Shown here: positions 18,450 through 27,707 of the stretch, piece after piece
How positions within the stretch are numbered: position 1 is the first letter of the stretch
Layout of the letters: every line of letters starts with the position of its first letter
NCBI RefSeq assembly: GCF_001277175.1
Contig: NZ_CP012257.1
Coordinates: 930,001-994,000 of the forward strand
Origin: Cronobacter universalis NCTC 9529
GTDB lineage: Bacteria > Pseudomonadota > Gammaproteobacteria > Enterobacterales > Enterobacteriaceae
Direction of reading: 5' to 3'
Length of the DNA stretch: 64,000 nt
Notes under the pieces: generated by a model
What the model was told of the DNA's origin: nothing
Seen by the model: only the letters and a program-made list of their open reading frames with translations
Databases searched by the model: none
Program-made: the position numbers and the translations under genes

Positions 18450-18893
18450 TCACCGTTTCATCTCAACCTCTGTCAACTGTATCTCTTTGATGCGCCGTTT
18501 GTTCATATTGATGTTACAGCCTACCGACGCCGCACCGAGAAAGTGAGTACCCTGGGCTGCGGTAGTCGCTACGTCGCAGTAACCGTCCCGGTAGGTCAGC
18601 CAGTCACGCTGGCTTTTGCGAAAGGCCTCAATCATCCTTTTTTTACGGTCTTCATCGCCCATCCACCATTTGGTGTAATCAACACGCTCCAGCGATTTAA
18701 GCTTCGTCTCATACGCCTTTTTGAGTTCGGCTTCGGTTTTATCGTTGAGATCTTCCAGACACTCGCTGCTGAACTCGTAATACTTATCTAAGCACTGGTC
18801 GACGGCGTTATCAGAAGTAATGTCTTTTTCATCTGCCGCCAGCGAAGCGGTAGCTATCATTAACAACGGGATTATTGCCAGGATCCTCTTCAT
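18450..18893 (-). CDS. LprI-domain periplasmic protein, copy 4 (paired with the lysozyme-like gene)
   Basis: The precursor has 147 residues with signal peptide MKRILAIIPLLMIATASLAA. The mature sequence is nearly identical to copy 2. Its ATG overlaps the stop of the lysozyme-like gene (ATGA-type overlap at 18890-18893), making it the most likely cognate immunity gene of that putative effector. Periplasmic location fits neutralisation of a peptidoglycan-cutting enzyme. Confidence 0.77.
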   Translation of the reverse strand: MKRILAIIPLLMIATASLAADEKDITSDNAVDQCLDKYYEFSSECLEDLNDKTEAELKKAYETKLKSLERVDYTKWWMGDEDRKKRMIEAFRKSQRDWLTYRDGYCDVATTAAQGTHFLGAASVGCNINMNKRRIKEIQLTEVEMKR

Positions 18894-19828
18894 TTTTGCA
18901 GATTCCTTATTCTTATTTGTGTTCTTTGCGCGTCGCGTCTTGAGCTTACGTCATTTCGAAGATAAGTAATGATTTCATTCCTGCTACCGCCTTTCGCTAT
19001 AATTGCCACCATCTCTTTTGCGGTAACATTACCCTGAAAAATGGTGTCGATAAATGTGTCTTTAATCACGGTATCAATGCGGTTCCAGGGTAACGCATTC
19101 GGTATATTTAAATGACGGGCATGTCGGTCATAAACCCCCTTAGCATATATGACCTTTTCCTGATACGCGATTTCAAATAACCGAATTTGTTGCTGATGCG
19201 TAATCTCGCCTACCAGAGGCCCATAAAATTGAACAAACATCTCCGCTTCTCGTCCGGTCAGATAAGCGGCTTTAGAGCAAATGACAGCCTTATATTCCTC
19301 AATATCTGCGTGTCGTAGCGTAGCGAGTATTTCGCCGGCGCTGCGCTTCTTCATATCAAACCCTCGCCCAAGCGTTACACCAGACTCAAACCTGGGATGG
19401 TGGAGTATCCTCGAAAATTGCAGCAGATGTTTCGGTTGTCTGAAAGGCGCAACGGCGGTGATGTAATCCACGCCTTCACTGTCAAATGTCGTCTGGCCTT
19501 GCCGGACAATAAGGGGCCCTGCGACATGCCGTGGCCGCCAGCGGGGCGTCGTGGCTTCATGCAGGGCATGCATAAACCAGTAATCAACCGGATGAATCAG
19601 CCCGGATGGTTTCATATTCAGTAAGCGCTGATACCAGTAAATAGCTTCCTGCGTTTGCAAATCACAGCGTCCATTTACGGTAATGTATCGCCCCGTCGTT
19701 TGACTGTAACCCGCATCGGCGATGAGTTTTTGTAGTATTTTAACTTCATCCGGATTATTCGTTCCGCAGAAGCCAACCGAACCTGTGAGTCTGAATACCC
19801 TCGGGTTTGGGTAATGACGTTTTGGCAT
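18890..19828 (-). CDS. Putative peptidoglycan hydrolase effector (PG-binding plus pesticin/lysozyme-like domain)
   Basis: The protein has 312 residues with no signal peptide. Residues about 24-85 look like a peptidoglycan-binding domain (DEVKILQKLIADAGY, TVNGRCDLQTQEAIYWYQ, with the typical hydrophobic pattern). Residues about 125-300 contain ESGVTLGRGFDMKKRS (148-163), resembling the SGVTIGxGYDLG motif of pesticin-type phage-lysozyme folds, and a helical remainder. Lack of its own signal, a PG-targeting layout and overlap with a periplasmic inhibitor-like gene suggest a type VI secretion cargo. No secretion genes lie in this window. The catalytic residue assignment is tentative. Confidence 0.65.
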   Translation of the reverse strand: MPKRHYPNPRVFRLTGSVGFCGTNNPDEVKILQKLIADAGYSQTTGRYITVNGRCDLQTQEAIYWYQRLLNMKPSGLIHPVDYWFMHALHEATTPRWRPRHVAGPLIVRQGQTTFDSEGVDYITAVAPFRQPKHLLQFSRILHHPRFESGVTLGRGFDMKKRSAGEILATLRHADIEEYKAVICSKAAYLTGREAEMFVQFYGPLVGEITHQQQIRLFEIAYQEKVIYAKGVYDRHARHLNIPNALPWNRIDTVIKDTFIDTIFQGNVTAKEMVAIIAKGGSRNEIITYLRNDVSSRRDAQRTQIRIRNLQK

Positions 19829-20066
19829 ATTTTTCTCCCTGCCTGTCTGACAATCCGTTATTCCCGGGATGGTAGGCAGCGGGAGTGAACAGAAATATGA
19901 TTCCTGTCATTCTTTAAAAGGGTATTATACCGTTCAGCATTCAATGCTAATGCTATTAGCGGATGCTGTTAATGGAGTCGGTTATGCAATTTATGAATGC
20001 CTTTTATATTTAAATTTTTTGATGTATTTGTTTAATAAATATTATGACGCCTCTGTAAGGTGAATA

Positions 20067-20420
20067 ATGATGAATAAAGAAGAGGCCGAACAGGCCGTTC
20101 TTGACTGGTACAGAGAAACATGGAACGGGAAATCTTTTATTTCAGGAAAACCCTGGAAGCTGGATTTAGACACGTGCCTGACCACGGGCGAACATCCCTG
20201 GGTGGTAGAAACGGGAGAAGAGATTATGGAGGATTACTTTTCACGGTTTAATGTCGATAAAACAGGTTTCAATCTTCTTAAATACTGGCCGGTCGAGCCG
20301 GGCTGGATCCCGAACGTTTTGCTTCCCGCCTCAATGCGCGTAAAGCGCGTTGCGCCAGCGCCATTAACGCTGCGTATGCTTGCTGAATCCGCAAAGGCGG
20401 GCCACTGGCTTTATGAGTAA
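20067..20420 (+). CDS. DUF1493 family protein
   Basis: The protein has 117 residues, probably cytoplasmic. The C-terminal APLTLRMLAESAKAGHWLYE is the family hallmark as I recall it, preceded by a central YWPVEPGW. TAAGGTGA lies before the tandem ATGs at 20067 and 20070. DUF1493 genes are common in enteric accessory clusters; function unknown. It is closed by a terminator at 20440. Confidence 0.75.
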   Translation: MMNKEEAEQAVLDWYRETWNGKSFISGKPWKLDLDTCLTTGEHPWVVETGEEIMEDYFSRFNVDKTGFNLLKYWPVEPGWIPNVLLPASMRVKRVAPAPLTLRMLAESAKAGHWLYE

Positions 20421-20439
20421 TCATCGGGCTACAACTGAT

Positions 20440-20464
20440 AAGGCCGGCGTCTCCCGGCCTTTGT
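20440..20464 (+). terminator. Terminator after the DUF1493 gene
   Basis: The stem AGGCCGG/CCGGCCT is followed by TTTG; the T-run is short. Confidence 0.65.
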
Positions 20465-20508
20465 ATGTGGCGCAGGTCAGAAGAAATCATTTATGGAAGA
20501 AAGCGCGC

Positions 20509-20883
20509 ATGATCCGAAGACGCCTGTGTATATCGGTATTGTTCTTTATGCTGGCAGGCTGTGTCACGTTGCCGCCGAGGCATACAGCCAGCGTGACAGC
20601 GGTCAGGGGAAATATCTGCATCCGCGTGCCGGCACAACAGGGCGAAAGGCTCGACTGGATGGAAATCATGGAAAGCGCCAGGCCTTCCAGCACTATTCTT
20701 CATTATGATGTTGCTCACCCGGTTTGGGTTGCCGCAGGGGAGTGTTTACCCGTTAAAGGGTTTCACTTCGTTGCAGGAAAATCTTATACAGTGCTGATTG
20801 CGACCGTTATCAACGCGAAAGAGGCGCGTCAGTACGAATCAACATTTACAACGGGGCAAGGGCTGGCTGTCATTCAGGAATAA
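20509..20883 (+). CDS. Putative periplasmic immunity lipoprotein
   Basis: The precursor has 124 residues starting at 20509 (GGAAGA upstream; the frame is open from 20380 without a good start). Lipobox LAGC at about residues 15-18 (ISVLFFMLAGCVTLPP), so the mature protein is a lipid-anchored periplasmic protein. The remainder is a single beta-rich domain (TASVTAVRGNICIRVPAQQ, then AGECLPVKGFHFVAGKSYTV). It resembles a family that databases label 'putative T6SS immunity periplasmic lipoprotein', from memory. Seven nt before the next ORF. Confidence 0.68.
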   Translation: MIRRRLCISVLFFMLAGCVTLPPRHTASVTAVRGNICIRVPAQQGERLDWMEIMESARPSSTILHYDVAHPVWVAAGECLPVKGFHFVAGKSYTVLIATVINAKEARQYESTFTTGQGLAVIQE

Positions 20884-20889
20884 TCGAAC

Positions 20890-21267
20890 ATGCAGGCGCT
20901 ATATAACACGTTGAAACAACGTGACGGCAAACCGCAGCGGCCTGGCATAGTATATAACCCGATAAGGTTTGGATGGTCTGCAACAGTGATCAGTAAATAC
21001 GAAGCCCTGCGCATCGCAAAAGCCTGTGCGAAACAGTATCGCTTAAACTGGAATGAGAAAAACCTGACGGTAACGAAAGGCCGGCTTGATGAAACGCTCT
21101 GTTTTATTGTGTCGACGCTCGACGACGGTATGGCAGAAACCGGCTCGTGGATGGATTTTGTCTTTTCTACGCCGGTGCGGTTTTATATCGATGCGTTAAA
21201 CGGCACGTTTTTGGGATATGAAGCAGGCAACCGCGGCGTGAACCGGGTCAGGCCTGCGTCATCTTAA
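20890..21267 (+). CDS. Uncharacterised protein downstream of the lipoprotein
   Basis: The protein has 125 residues with no signal peptide or membrane segment. I do not recognise it. A helical N-terminal half (SKYEALRIAKACAKQYRLNW) is followed by a beta-rich half ending in YIDALNGTFLGYEAGNRG, which recalls small PepSY/immunity-type alpha-beta proteins. It lies 6 nt after the lipoprotein stop, so it is probably in the same operon. Confidence 0.6.
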   Translation: MQALYNTLKQRDGKPQRPGIVYNPIRFGWSATVISKYEALRIAKACAKQYRLNWNEKNLTVTKGRLDETLCFIVSTLDDGMAETGSWMDFVFSTPVRFYIDALNGTFLGYEAGNRGVNRVRPASS

Positions 21268-21276
21268 GTCCAGTAG

Positions 21277-22506
21277 TTACGCCGCCGCCAGCAAACAGAT
21301 CTTCAGCGCCACGTTATACGACGCCTCAAACGATTTCACCGGCAGAAACTCAAAGCGCGAATGGAAGTTATGCGCGCCGGTAAAGAAGTTCGGCGTTAAC
21401 AGGCCTTTCGCGGAGAGCGCCGCGCCGTCGGTGCCGCCGCGCATCGGAATGGTTTTCGGCGCAATGTCGAGCGCCTCCAGCGCCTGGTAAATCAGGTCAA
21501 TCGGGCGGCGGTCGTCGCCAATCGCATTGCTGATATTGCTGTAAACGTCGCTGACTGTGATGTCCACTTTCGCGGTCGGGTGCGCGGCGGCGATTTTTTC
21601 CGCCACGTCATGCAGCTGCTGTTTACGACGCTCAAAGGCCTGGAGGTCGAAATCGCGGATGCTGGCGTTCAGCGTCGCGCTGTTCTGGCTCGCCTGCATG
21701 CCGTTAAACCACACATAGCCTTCGTGCCCGGCGGTGTGCTCCGGCGTCTCCTGGCGGTCGAAGTGGCTGATAAAATCGGTCGCCATCAGCAGCGGGTTCA
21801 CCAGCACGCCTTTCGAGGCCATCGGGTGCGCCGTCACGCCGGTAAAGCGGATCTCCGCCTGCGCCGCGTTGAAGTTCTCATAGACCACTTCGCCCAGCTC
21901 GCAGCAGTCAATGGTATAGGCGAAATCCACGTCAAAGCGCGCGAGATCCAGCGCCTTCGCGCCGCGCAGGCCAATCTCTTCATCCGGCACAAACGCCACC
22001 ACGATATCGCCGTGGCGCATCTCAGGCGTCAGGTTCTCCAGCAGCGTCATCACCACCGTCACCGCCGCTTTGTTATCCGCGCCGAGCACACTGGTGCCGT
22101 CGCTGAAAATAATCTCTTCGTTCGGGTAAGCGGCTATCTCCGGGCGCTCCGCCACACGCAGCCAGATATCTTCTCTGGCGTTCAGGCAGAGATCTTCACC
22201 GGTAAACGTGAGGATCTGTGGATGAATCTCCGGTGACAATCCGACGTCCACAGTGTCGATATGCGTGATAAAACCGATGCGCGGCGCGCCCGGCACCGTG
22301 CCCTTTTTCACGGCGGTGACGGTCGCGTGTTCATCAATAACAACGTGCGTGAGGCCCAGTGTTTGCAGCTCATCGGCGAGGGCGCGGGCCATCTCGTGCT
22401 GGCCCGGCGTGCTGGGCAGCGTGGTGGCGGACGCATCACTCTGGCTGGTGATTGCCAGGTAGCGAAAAAAGCGGCGGGTTAATTGACTGCCGAGCGGTGA
22501 TGGCAT
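21277..22506 (-). CDS. pepT: Peptidase T-like tripeptidase (M20B)
   Basis: The protein has 409 residues; E. coli PepT has 408. Zinc aminotripeptidase. Metal-site motifs: GFITHIDTVD, SVLGADNKAAVTVVM, VPDEEIGLRGA, YTIDCCELGE, then PMRGGTDGAALSAKG and NFFTGAHNFHSRFEF. The start at 22506 has AAGGAT upstream; the longer frame to 23115 is antisense to the next gene. It is divergent from a DppA-like binding protein. Sequence is clearly diverged from E. coli PepT, so it may be a paralogue. Confidence 0.85.
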   Translation of the reverse strand: MPSPLGSQLTRRFFRYLAITSQSDASATTLPSTPGQHEMARALADELQTLGLTHVVIDEHATVTAVKKGTVPGAPRIGFITHIDTVDVGLSPEIHPQILTFTGEDLCLNAREDIWLRVAERPEIAAYPNEEIIFSDGTSVLGADNKAAVTVVMTLLENLTPEMRHGDIVVAFVPDEEIGLRGAKALDLARFDVDFAYTIDCCELGEVVYENFNAAQAEIRFTGVTAHPMASKGVLVNPLLMATDFISHFDRQETPEHTAGHEGYVWFNGMQASQNSATLNASIRDFDLQAFERRKQQLHDVAEKIAAAHPTAKVDITVSDVYSNISNAIGDDRRPIDLIYQALEALDIAPKTIPMRGGTDGAALSAKGLLTPNFFTGAHNFHSRFEFLPVKSFEASYNVALKICLLAAA

Positions 22507-22623
22507 GGTGGATCCTTCTTTATTTGTGTTATCAGGTGTTTGCGTTGTGATTTTAATGTTATTGATGAAGTTACGAAGAGTCAGGCTCCTTTGGCACGAA
22601 ATAAAAAACATAAAGGAATTACG

Positions 22624-24219
22624 ATGATTAGCAAGCACACGATTCACGCGCTGGCGCTCGCCGCCCTTGCCACCAGCGCCGCGGCAGGCGCGAGCACGCT
22701 GGTGTATTGCTCTGAGGGCTCGCCGGAGAACTTCAACCCGCAGTTGTATACCTCCGGCACCAGCGTCGATGCCAGCGCCGTGCCGGTTTATAACCGCCTG
22801 GTGGATTTTAAAACCGGCACCACCGAACTCGTGCCGAGCCTGGCGGAGCGCTGGGAGGTCAGCGACGACGGTAAAACGTACACCTTCCATCTGCGCAAGG
22901 GCGTGAAATTCCAGAGCAACAAATATTTCAAACCGACGCGCGATTTCAACGCCGACGACGTCATCTTCTCGTTTATGCGCCAGAAGGATCCTAAACACCC
23001 GTACCACAACGTCTCGAACGGCAACTACTCCAACTTTGAAAGCCTGGAGTTCGGCAAGCTCATCACGGCTATCGATAAAGTGGATGACCACACCGTGCGC
23101 TTTACGCTGGCCCACCCGGAGGCGCCGTTCGTGGCGGATCTCGGCTGGTATTTCGCGTCAATTCTGTCGGCGGAATATGCCGATGCGATGCTCAAAGCCG
23201 GCACGCCGGAGCGGGTGGACATGGACCCGATCGGCACCGGGCCGTTTAAGCTCGCGCAGTATCAGAAAGATTCACGCATCCTGTTTACGGCGTTTGACCA
23301 GTACTGGCAGGGCAAAGCGAAGCTCGACCGGCTGGTGTTCAGCATCACCCCGGACGCCTCGGTGCGCTACGCCAAGCTTGAGAAAAACGAGTGCCAGGTG
23401 ATGCCGTTCCCCAACCCGGCGGATCTGCCGCGCATGAAGCAAAACCCGGATCTCACGCTGATGAGCAAATCGGGGCTGAATACCGGCTTCCTCGCGTTCA
23501 ATACCCAGAAACCGCCGCTCGATAACGTCAAAGTGCGCCAGGCGCTGGCGATGGCCATCAACAAGCCCGCGATCATTAACGCCGTTTTCCAGGGCACCGG
23601 AACGGCCGCGAAAAACCTCCTGCCGCCGGGCGTCTGGAGCGCGGATCAGGGGCTTAAAGATTACGACTACGCGCCGGAGCAGGCCAAAGCGCTGCTGAAA
23701 GCGGCGGGGATGCCGGATGGCTTCAGCATCGATCTCTGGGCGATGCCGGTGCAGCGGCCCTATAACCCGAACGCCAAACGCATGGCGGAGATGATCCAGG
23801 CCGACTGGGCGAAAATCGGCGTGAAGGCGCACATCGTCACCTATGAGTGGGGCGAATATTTAAAACGCGTGAAAGGCGGCGAGCACCAGGCGGCGCTGAT
23901 GGGCTGGACGACCGCGACCGGCGATCCGGATAACTTCTTCGGCCCGCTCTTTACCTGCCAGTCCGCCAACGGCGGCTCGAACTCCGCGAAGTGGTGCTAT
24001 GCGCCGTTCGATAAGCTTATCAGCGAGGCGAAAGCCACCAGCGATCGGCCGAAGCGTGAAGCGCTCTACCGTGAGGCGCAGCAGATGATGCACGATCAAA
24101 TGCCCGCCGTGATGATCGCCCACTCGACGATCTTCGAGCCGGTCCGCAAAAACGTCACCGGTTATGAAGTCGATCCGTTCGGCAAACATATTTTTTATCA
24201 GGTGGATCTTAAGAAATAA
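22624..24219 (+). CDS. DppA-like peptide ABC transporter substrate-binding protein
   Basis: The precursor has 531 residues (ATG 22624, AAAGGAATT upstream). Signal peptide MISKHTIHALALAALATSAAAGA, then TLVYCSEGSPENFNPQ as in E. coli DppA. Family 5 solute-binding protein throughout, e.g. IGTGPFKLAQYQKDSRI, SITPDASVRYAKLEKNEC and SIDLWAMPVQRPYNPNA. No permease or ATPase genes accompany it, so it must share a Dpp-type membrane complex encoded elsewhere. Pairing with pepT suggests peptide uptake and breakdown. Confidence 0.9.
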   Translation: MISKHTIHALALAALATSAAAGASTLVYCSEGSPENFNPQLYTSGTSVDASAVPVYNRLVDFKTGTTELVPSLAERWEVSDDGKTYTFHLRKGVKFQSNKYFKPTRDFNADDVIFSFMRQKDPKHPYHNVSNGNYSNFESLEFGKLITAIDKVDDHTVRFTLAHPEAPFVADLGWYFASILSAEYADAMLKAGTPERVDMDPIGTGPFKLAQYQKDSRILFTAFDQYWQGKAKLDRLVFSITPDASVRYAKLEKNECQVMPFPNPADLPRMKQNPDLTLMSKSGLNTGFLAFNTQKPPLDNVKVRQALAMAINKPAIINAVFQGTGTAAKNLLPPGVWSADQGLKDYDYAPEQAKALLKAAGMPDGFSIDLWAMPVQRPYNPNAKRMAEMIQADWAKIGVKAHIVTYEWGEYLKRVKGGEHQAALMGWTTATGDPDNFFGPLFTCQSANGGSNSAKWCYAPFDKLISEAKATSDRPKREALYREAQQMMHDQMPAVMIAHSTIFEPVRKNVTGYEVDPFGKHIFYQVDLKK

Positions 24220-24229
24220 GCCTGCGAAC

Positions 24230-24252
24230 CCGCCTCTGCGGAGGCGGTTTTA
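24230..24252 (+). terminator. Terminator after the dppA-like gene
   Basis: The stem CCGCCTC/GAGGCGG with loop TGCG is followed by TTTTA. Confidence 0.85.
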
Positions 24253-24426
24253 TCACGGCGACGGGCGGGGGAGATTACGCGAAAACGCCACATTCGCCAC
24301 CGACTGCACTTTCCAGGCATTCCCTTCTTTGACCATGCAATCAATCACCATGTGATCCTGTTTTGCGCCAAACGCGATATAGACCTGCTCGCAGGCCGCA
24401 TCGACATCGCTGGCGACGGCGGCGAT
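24253..24426 (-). pseudogene. Open reading remnant in frame behind the pqqF stop
   Basis: After the pqqF TAG the same reverse-strand frame stays open for 57 codons to a TGA at 24253. It encodes a protein-like segment with DAACEQVYIAFGAKQD, MVIDCMVKEGNAWKVQSV and AFSRNLPRP. It does not look like an M16 peptidase end; it rather recalls a small NTF2-like or secreted protein. It may be the tail of a decayed neighbour or of a longer PqqF. Confidence 0.35.
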
Positions 24427-26574
24427 CTAACGCTCCGCGCCTTCCCCCGCCACGCTGCCCACCCACGCTTTTTGCGTAACGGCGCGCCACGCCTCACCCT
24501 GGCCTTCAAAAAACGCGGTGGTTTCATGCAACAGCGCATCGGGTGACAGATGCGGCGACTGCAACAGCGCCAGCAGCCCTTCGTAGCCTGCGCAGGCGTG
24601 CCACTGGCACTGCGCCACGTAACCGATATTTTTCTCCACCCGCATATGCTGGAAAAACGGCGCCTGAAGCGCAGTGACGGCCTCGCGCTGTGACGCCGCA
24701 AGCGGCACGAAAAGGAGCAGGGCGCTGTCGGCGCCGTTCGCGGGCAGGGTAAAACGGTGCGGCGCGGGCAGCGGGCGCGGCGGCTTCGGGGTGACGAGCG
24801 GGAAGGGGAAATCGCTTAAGCGGCGCGCGAGCGCGTCGCGCAGCAGCGGGCCGCCGCCGTCGAGCGTGGCCTGCCACGCCTGCGCTCTGGGCCCGCCTGT
24901 CGCCATCAGCAGCTCGCGGGGAAGCTGCGCCAGCAACCGGCGTACCGCGATGGCCTGATCTTCCTGCGCCTGTGCGCGCGCCGCCAGCCTTCCGGCTTCG
25001 GCGCTGTAGCGATCATCCGGCTCCCACAGGTACGTCATCATCTCGGTCACCAGCATCATCATCAGCGCCTCGTCGCCGCAAAGCGCGATGCGCCAGCGCC
25101 CCTCAACAGTCCCGACGCGCAGCGCGCCGCCGCTCAGGCGCGCCCGGTCGCACAGCGGGCGCAGACGCGCGAGCAGCTCCATGCCGCGACGATCGCTGAC
25201 CAGCGTGCCCGGCGCGGGCTCAAGCGTCAGCGTGATGCTCTCTGCTTCAGGCTGCCATGCCAGCGGCGCGCTGTCGCCCGGCAGCGCCACGGAAAGCGGC
25301 GGCGGAAAGTGCGGCGCGGGCGCAAAGGGTGGCGCAGGCGGCGCGTCATCCGGCGCATCCGGGAAATCGCCCGTCGTGAGCGTCAGCCCCTGGGTCGTTA
25401 CCGTCGTGCCGTGCACTTCAGGAGAGAGCCACAGGCGCGTCGGGCGCTGGGCCAGGAGGGCTGCCAGCAGCGGGCGCAGCGCGTGGCCCTCCACCGGCGG
25501 CAGGCCGAACGCGCGGGCGCGCAGGTGGTCCATCGGCGCGAGCGCATTAACGTCTTCTTCGGCGAGGCAAAGCAGCGGCGAAAGCGCGTCCTCTGGCAGC
25601 GCGGCAAGCGCCGCTATCCACTGGCGCACCAGCGCCTCCAGGTGCGCCGGGTTCACGGCGTCACTGGCGAGCGCGAAAGAAAACCGCAGCCAAAGCGTGT
25701 CGTCATCGAGCGCATCGGCTTCAAGCGTGGCGTCATCGGCGAGCGTTTGCGCGCGCAGCGCGGCCATCAGCCCGCCGGGCGCTTCGCTGCGCAGGCACTG
25801 CTCCAGCAGGCGCAGCGCCGGACGCGCGTCAGCAGGCAGCAAAAAGCTCAGTTCCAGTTGCGCAAAGCCCGGCTGCGCCAGCGCGCCCGATGCGCCTGTG
25901 CAGGCATTGATGGCGAGCGGCGCGACCACCCCCGGCCGGATACGCGCGGCGGCCTCGCAGGCAAGCTTCTCCAGCGTCTCCAGCGGTTGCGGGCCGCAGA
26001 GCCACAGGTGCAGGTTCCCGGCGTGGTAGTGCCGCTCATGAAAGGCTGTCAGTGCCGCGCGCAGCCGCGCCGGATCTTCGCCGAAGGCTCTCTTATTGCC
26101 GATGCGCAGCCGCGTGAGACGCGCATCGCCCGCCATTAACGCCAGCAGCGCCGCCTCGCGCCGGGTGGCGGCGTCCTGCGCCAGCAGCCGGTATTCGGCG
26201 TCGATCACCTGCGCCTCCTGCATCAGCGCCGCTGGCGTAAAGCAGGGGGCGGCGAGCATATCTGTCAGGCGCGCAAGCCCGGGCGCGAGCGCCTGCGCAG
26301 GGACTTCAAAGAAAAACGCGGTCTGGCACAGCCGGGTGGAGGCGTTAAGCCGCCCGCCCTGGTCCGGCACCCAGCGCATCAGGCGCTCGTCATCCCGGTA
26401 GCCCTCGCTTTCGCGAAACAGCATATGCTCCAGCAGATGCGCGAGCCCCGGCCAGTCATCCGGTTCGTGCAGGCTGCCCGCGTTCACGCGCCACAGCGCC
26501 GCGGCCTGCGTGGCCTGCGGCTGGTGGATAAGCGTGATCGTGATACCGCTCTCAAGCCTGCGCGTTTGGATCAT
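24427..26574 (-). CDS. pqqF: PQQ biosynthesis protease PqqF (M16 family)
   Basis: The protein has 715 residues. Zinc protease thought to act on PqqA or its modified form. The inverted zinc motif HLLEH is at residues 46-50 ([11 protein letters not shown]), with the third ligand region in VIDAEYRLL. Two weak M16 halves follow. The Klebsiella protein is longer, about 761 residues as I recall. The end here ([21 protein letters not shown]) is odd for the family and is followed by an in-frame remnant, so the C-terminus may be truncated. The ATG overlaps the pqqE stop (ATGA). Confidence 0.85.
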   Translation of the reverse strand: MIQTRRLESGITITLIHQPQATQAAALWRVNAGSLHEPDDWPGLAHLLEHMLFRESEGYRDDERLMRWVPDQGGRLNASTRLCQTAFFFEVPAQALAPGLARLTDMLAAPCFTPAALMQEAQVIDAEYRLLAQDAATRREAALLALMAGDARLTRLRIGNKRAFGEDPARLRAALTAFHERHYHAGNLHLWLCGPQPLETLEKLACEAAARIRPGVVAPLAINACTGASGALAQPGFAQLELSFLLPADARPALRLLEQCLRSEAPGGLMAALRAQTLADDATLEADALDDDTLWLRFSFALASDAVNPAHLEALVRQWIAALAALPEDALSPLLCLAEEDVNALAPMDHLRARAFGLPPVEGHALRPLLAALLAQRPTRLWLSPEVHGTTVTTQGLTLTTGDFPDAPDDAPPAPPFAPAPHFPPPLSVALPGDSAPLAWQPEAESITLTLEPAPGTLVSDRRGMELLARLRPLCDRARLSGGALRVGTVEGRWRIALCGDEALMMMLVTEMMTYLWEPDDRYSAEAGRLAARAQAQEDQAIAVRRLLAQLPRELLMATGGPRAQAWQATLDGGGPLLRDALARRLSDFPFPLVTPKPPRPLPAPHRFTLPANGADSALLLFVPLAASQREAVTALQAPFFQHMRVEKNIGYVAQCQWHACAGYEGLLALLQSPHLSPDALLHETTAFFEGQGEAWRAVTQKAWVGSVAGEGAER

Positions 26575-27707
26575 TGCGGCGTTTTGAAAATAAGCTGTGA
26601 GTTGGCGCGGTTGCGAAACCGCAGGTCGCCAATGCCCATCTGCGTGCGGTTGGCCGCCTCGCGCGCGGCGAGGATCGTGCCGTGGTGCGGCGATTTACTG
26701 CATACCGGGTCGGCATTGGCCGCATCGCCGGTCAGCATAAACGCCTGGCAGCGGCAGCCGCCGAAATCCTGCTCTTTTTCCGGGCAGGAGCGGCACGGCT
26801 CCGGCATCCAGTCGTTGCCGCGGTAGCGGTTAAACCCGAACGACTCATACCAGATATGCGACAGCGACTGCTCCAGCACCGACGGGAATTTCACCGGCAA
26901 CTGGCGCGCGCTGTGGCACGGCAGCGCGGTGCCCTCCGGCGTGACGGAGAGGAAAATCGCGCCCCAGCCGCCCATGCAGCCTTTCGGGCGCTCTTCGTAA
27001 TAGTCCGGCGTCACAAACAGCAGGTTAGCGAGATTGCCGGTGTCCGCCATCTTCTCGCGGTAGTGTTTCACCACCTCCTCGGCGCGCGCGATCTGCTCGC
27101 GGGTCGGCAGCAGCCCTTCGCGGTTCAGGTGCGCCCAGCCGTAAAACTGGCAGGTGGCGAGCTCCACGTCGTCCGCGTCAAGCTGAATGGCCAGTTCGAT
27201 AATGCGGTCGATCTGGTCGATGTTGTGGCGGTGCAGCACGAAGTTCAGCACCATCGGGTAGCCGAGCGCTTTTACGGCTTTCGCCATCGCGAGCTTCTGG
27301 TGGAACGCTTTTTCGTTGCCCGCCAGCGCCGCGTTCAGCGTCTCGTCGCTCGCCTGGAAGCTTATCTGAATATGATCCAGCCCGGCGTCGGCGAAGGTCT
27401 GGAGTTTTTTCTCGGTAAGCCCGATGCCGGACGTGATCAGATTGGTGTAAAAGCCCATGCCGCGCGCGGCGGCGATAAGCTCCGGCAGATCTTTACGCAC
27501 CAGCGGCTCGCCGCCGGAAAACCCGAGCTGCACCGCGCCCATGGCGCGCGCCTGGCGAAACACATCAATCCACTGCGCCGTCGTCAGCTCATTCTCCTGG
27601 GCTGCGAAATCGAGCGGGTTTGAGCAATACGGGCATTGCAGCGGGCAGCGGTAGGTCAGCTCCGCCAGCAGCCACAGCGGCGGGTTTACGGGTTTCGCGT
27701 CACTCAC
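26571..27707 (-). CDS. pqqE: PQQ synthase, radical SAM enzyme PqqE
   Basis: The protein has 378 residues. Forms the Glu-Tyr carbon-carbon crosslink in PqqA. Radical-SAM cluster motif CPLQCPYC (C21, C25, C28) near the N-terminus, GGEP-type motif [14 protein letters not shown], and a C-terminal SPASM region rich in cysteines ([25 protein letters not shown]). The start overlaps pqqD by 8 nt. Cytoplasmic; works with the PqqD chaperone. Confidence 0.96.
   Translation of the reverse strand: MSDAKPVNPPLWLLAELTYRCPLQCPYCSNPLDFAAQENELTTAQWIDVFRQARAMGAVQLGFSGGEPLVRKDLPELIAAARGMGFYTNLITSGIGLTEKKLQTFADAGLDHIQISFQASDETLNAALAGNEKAFHQKLAMAKAVKALGYPMVLNFVLHRHNIDQIDRIIELAIQLDADDVELATCQFYGWAHLNREGLLPTREQIARAEEVVKHYREKMADTGNLANLLFVTPDYYEERPKGCMGGWGAIFLSVTPEGTALPCHSARQLPVKFPSVLEQSLSHIWYESFGFNRYRGNDWMPEPCRSCPEKEQDFGGCRCQAFMLTGDAANADPVCSKSPHHGTILAAREAANRTQMGIGDLRFRNRANSQLIFKTPQ

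Noticed and set aside
24427..26139. Several long forward frames antisense to pqqF
   Set aside because: They are Ser/Arg/Ala-rich shadow frames without ribosome-binding sites or motifs; the pqqF frame carries the HLLEH site.
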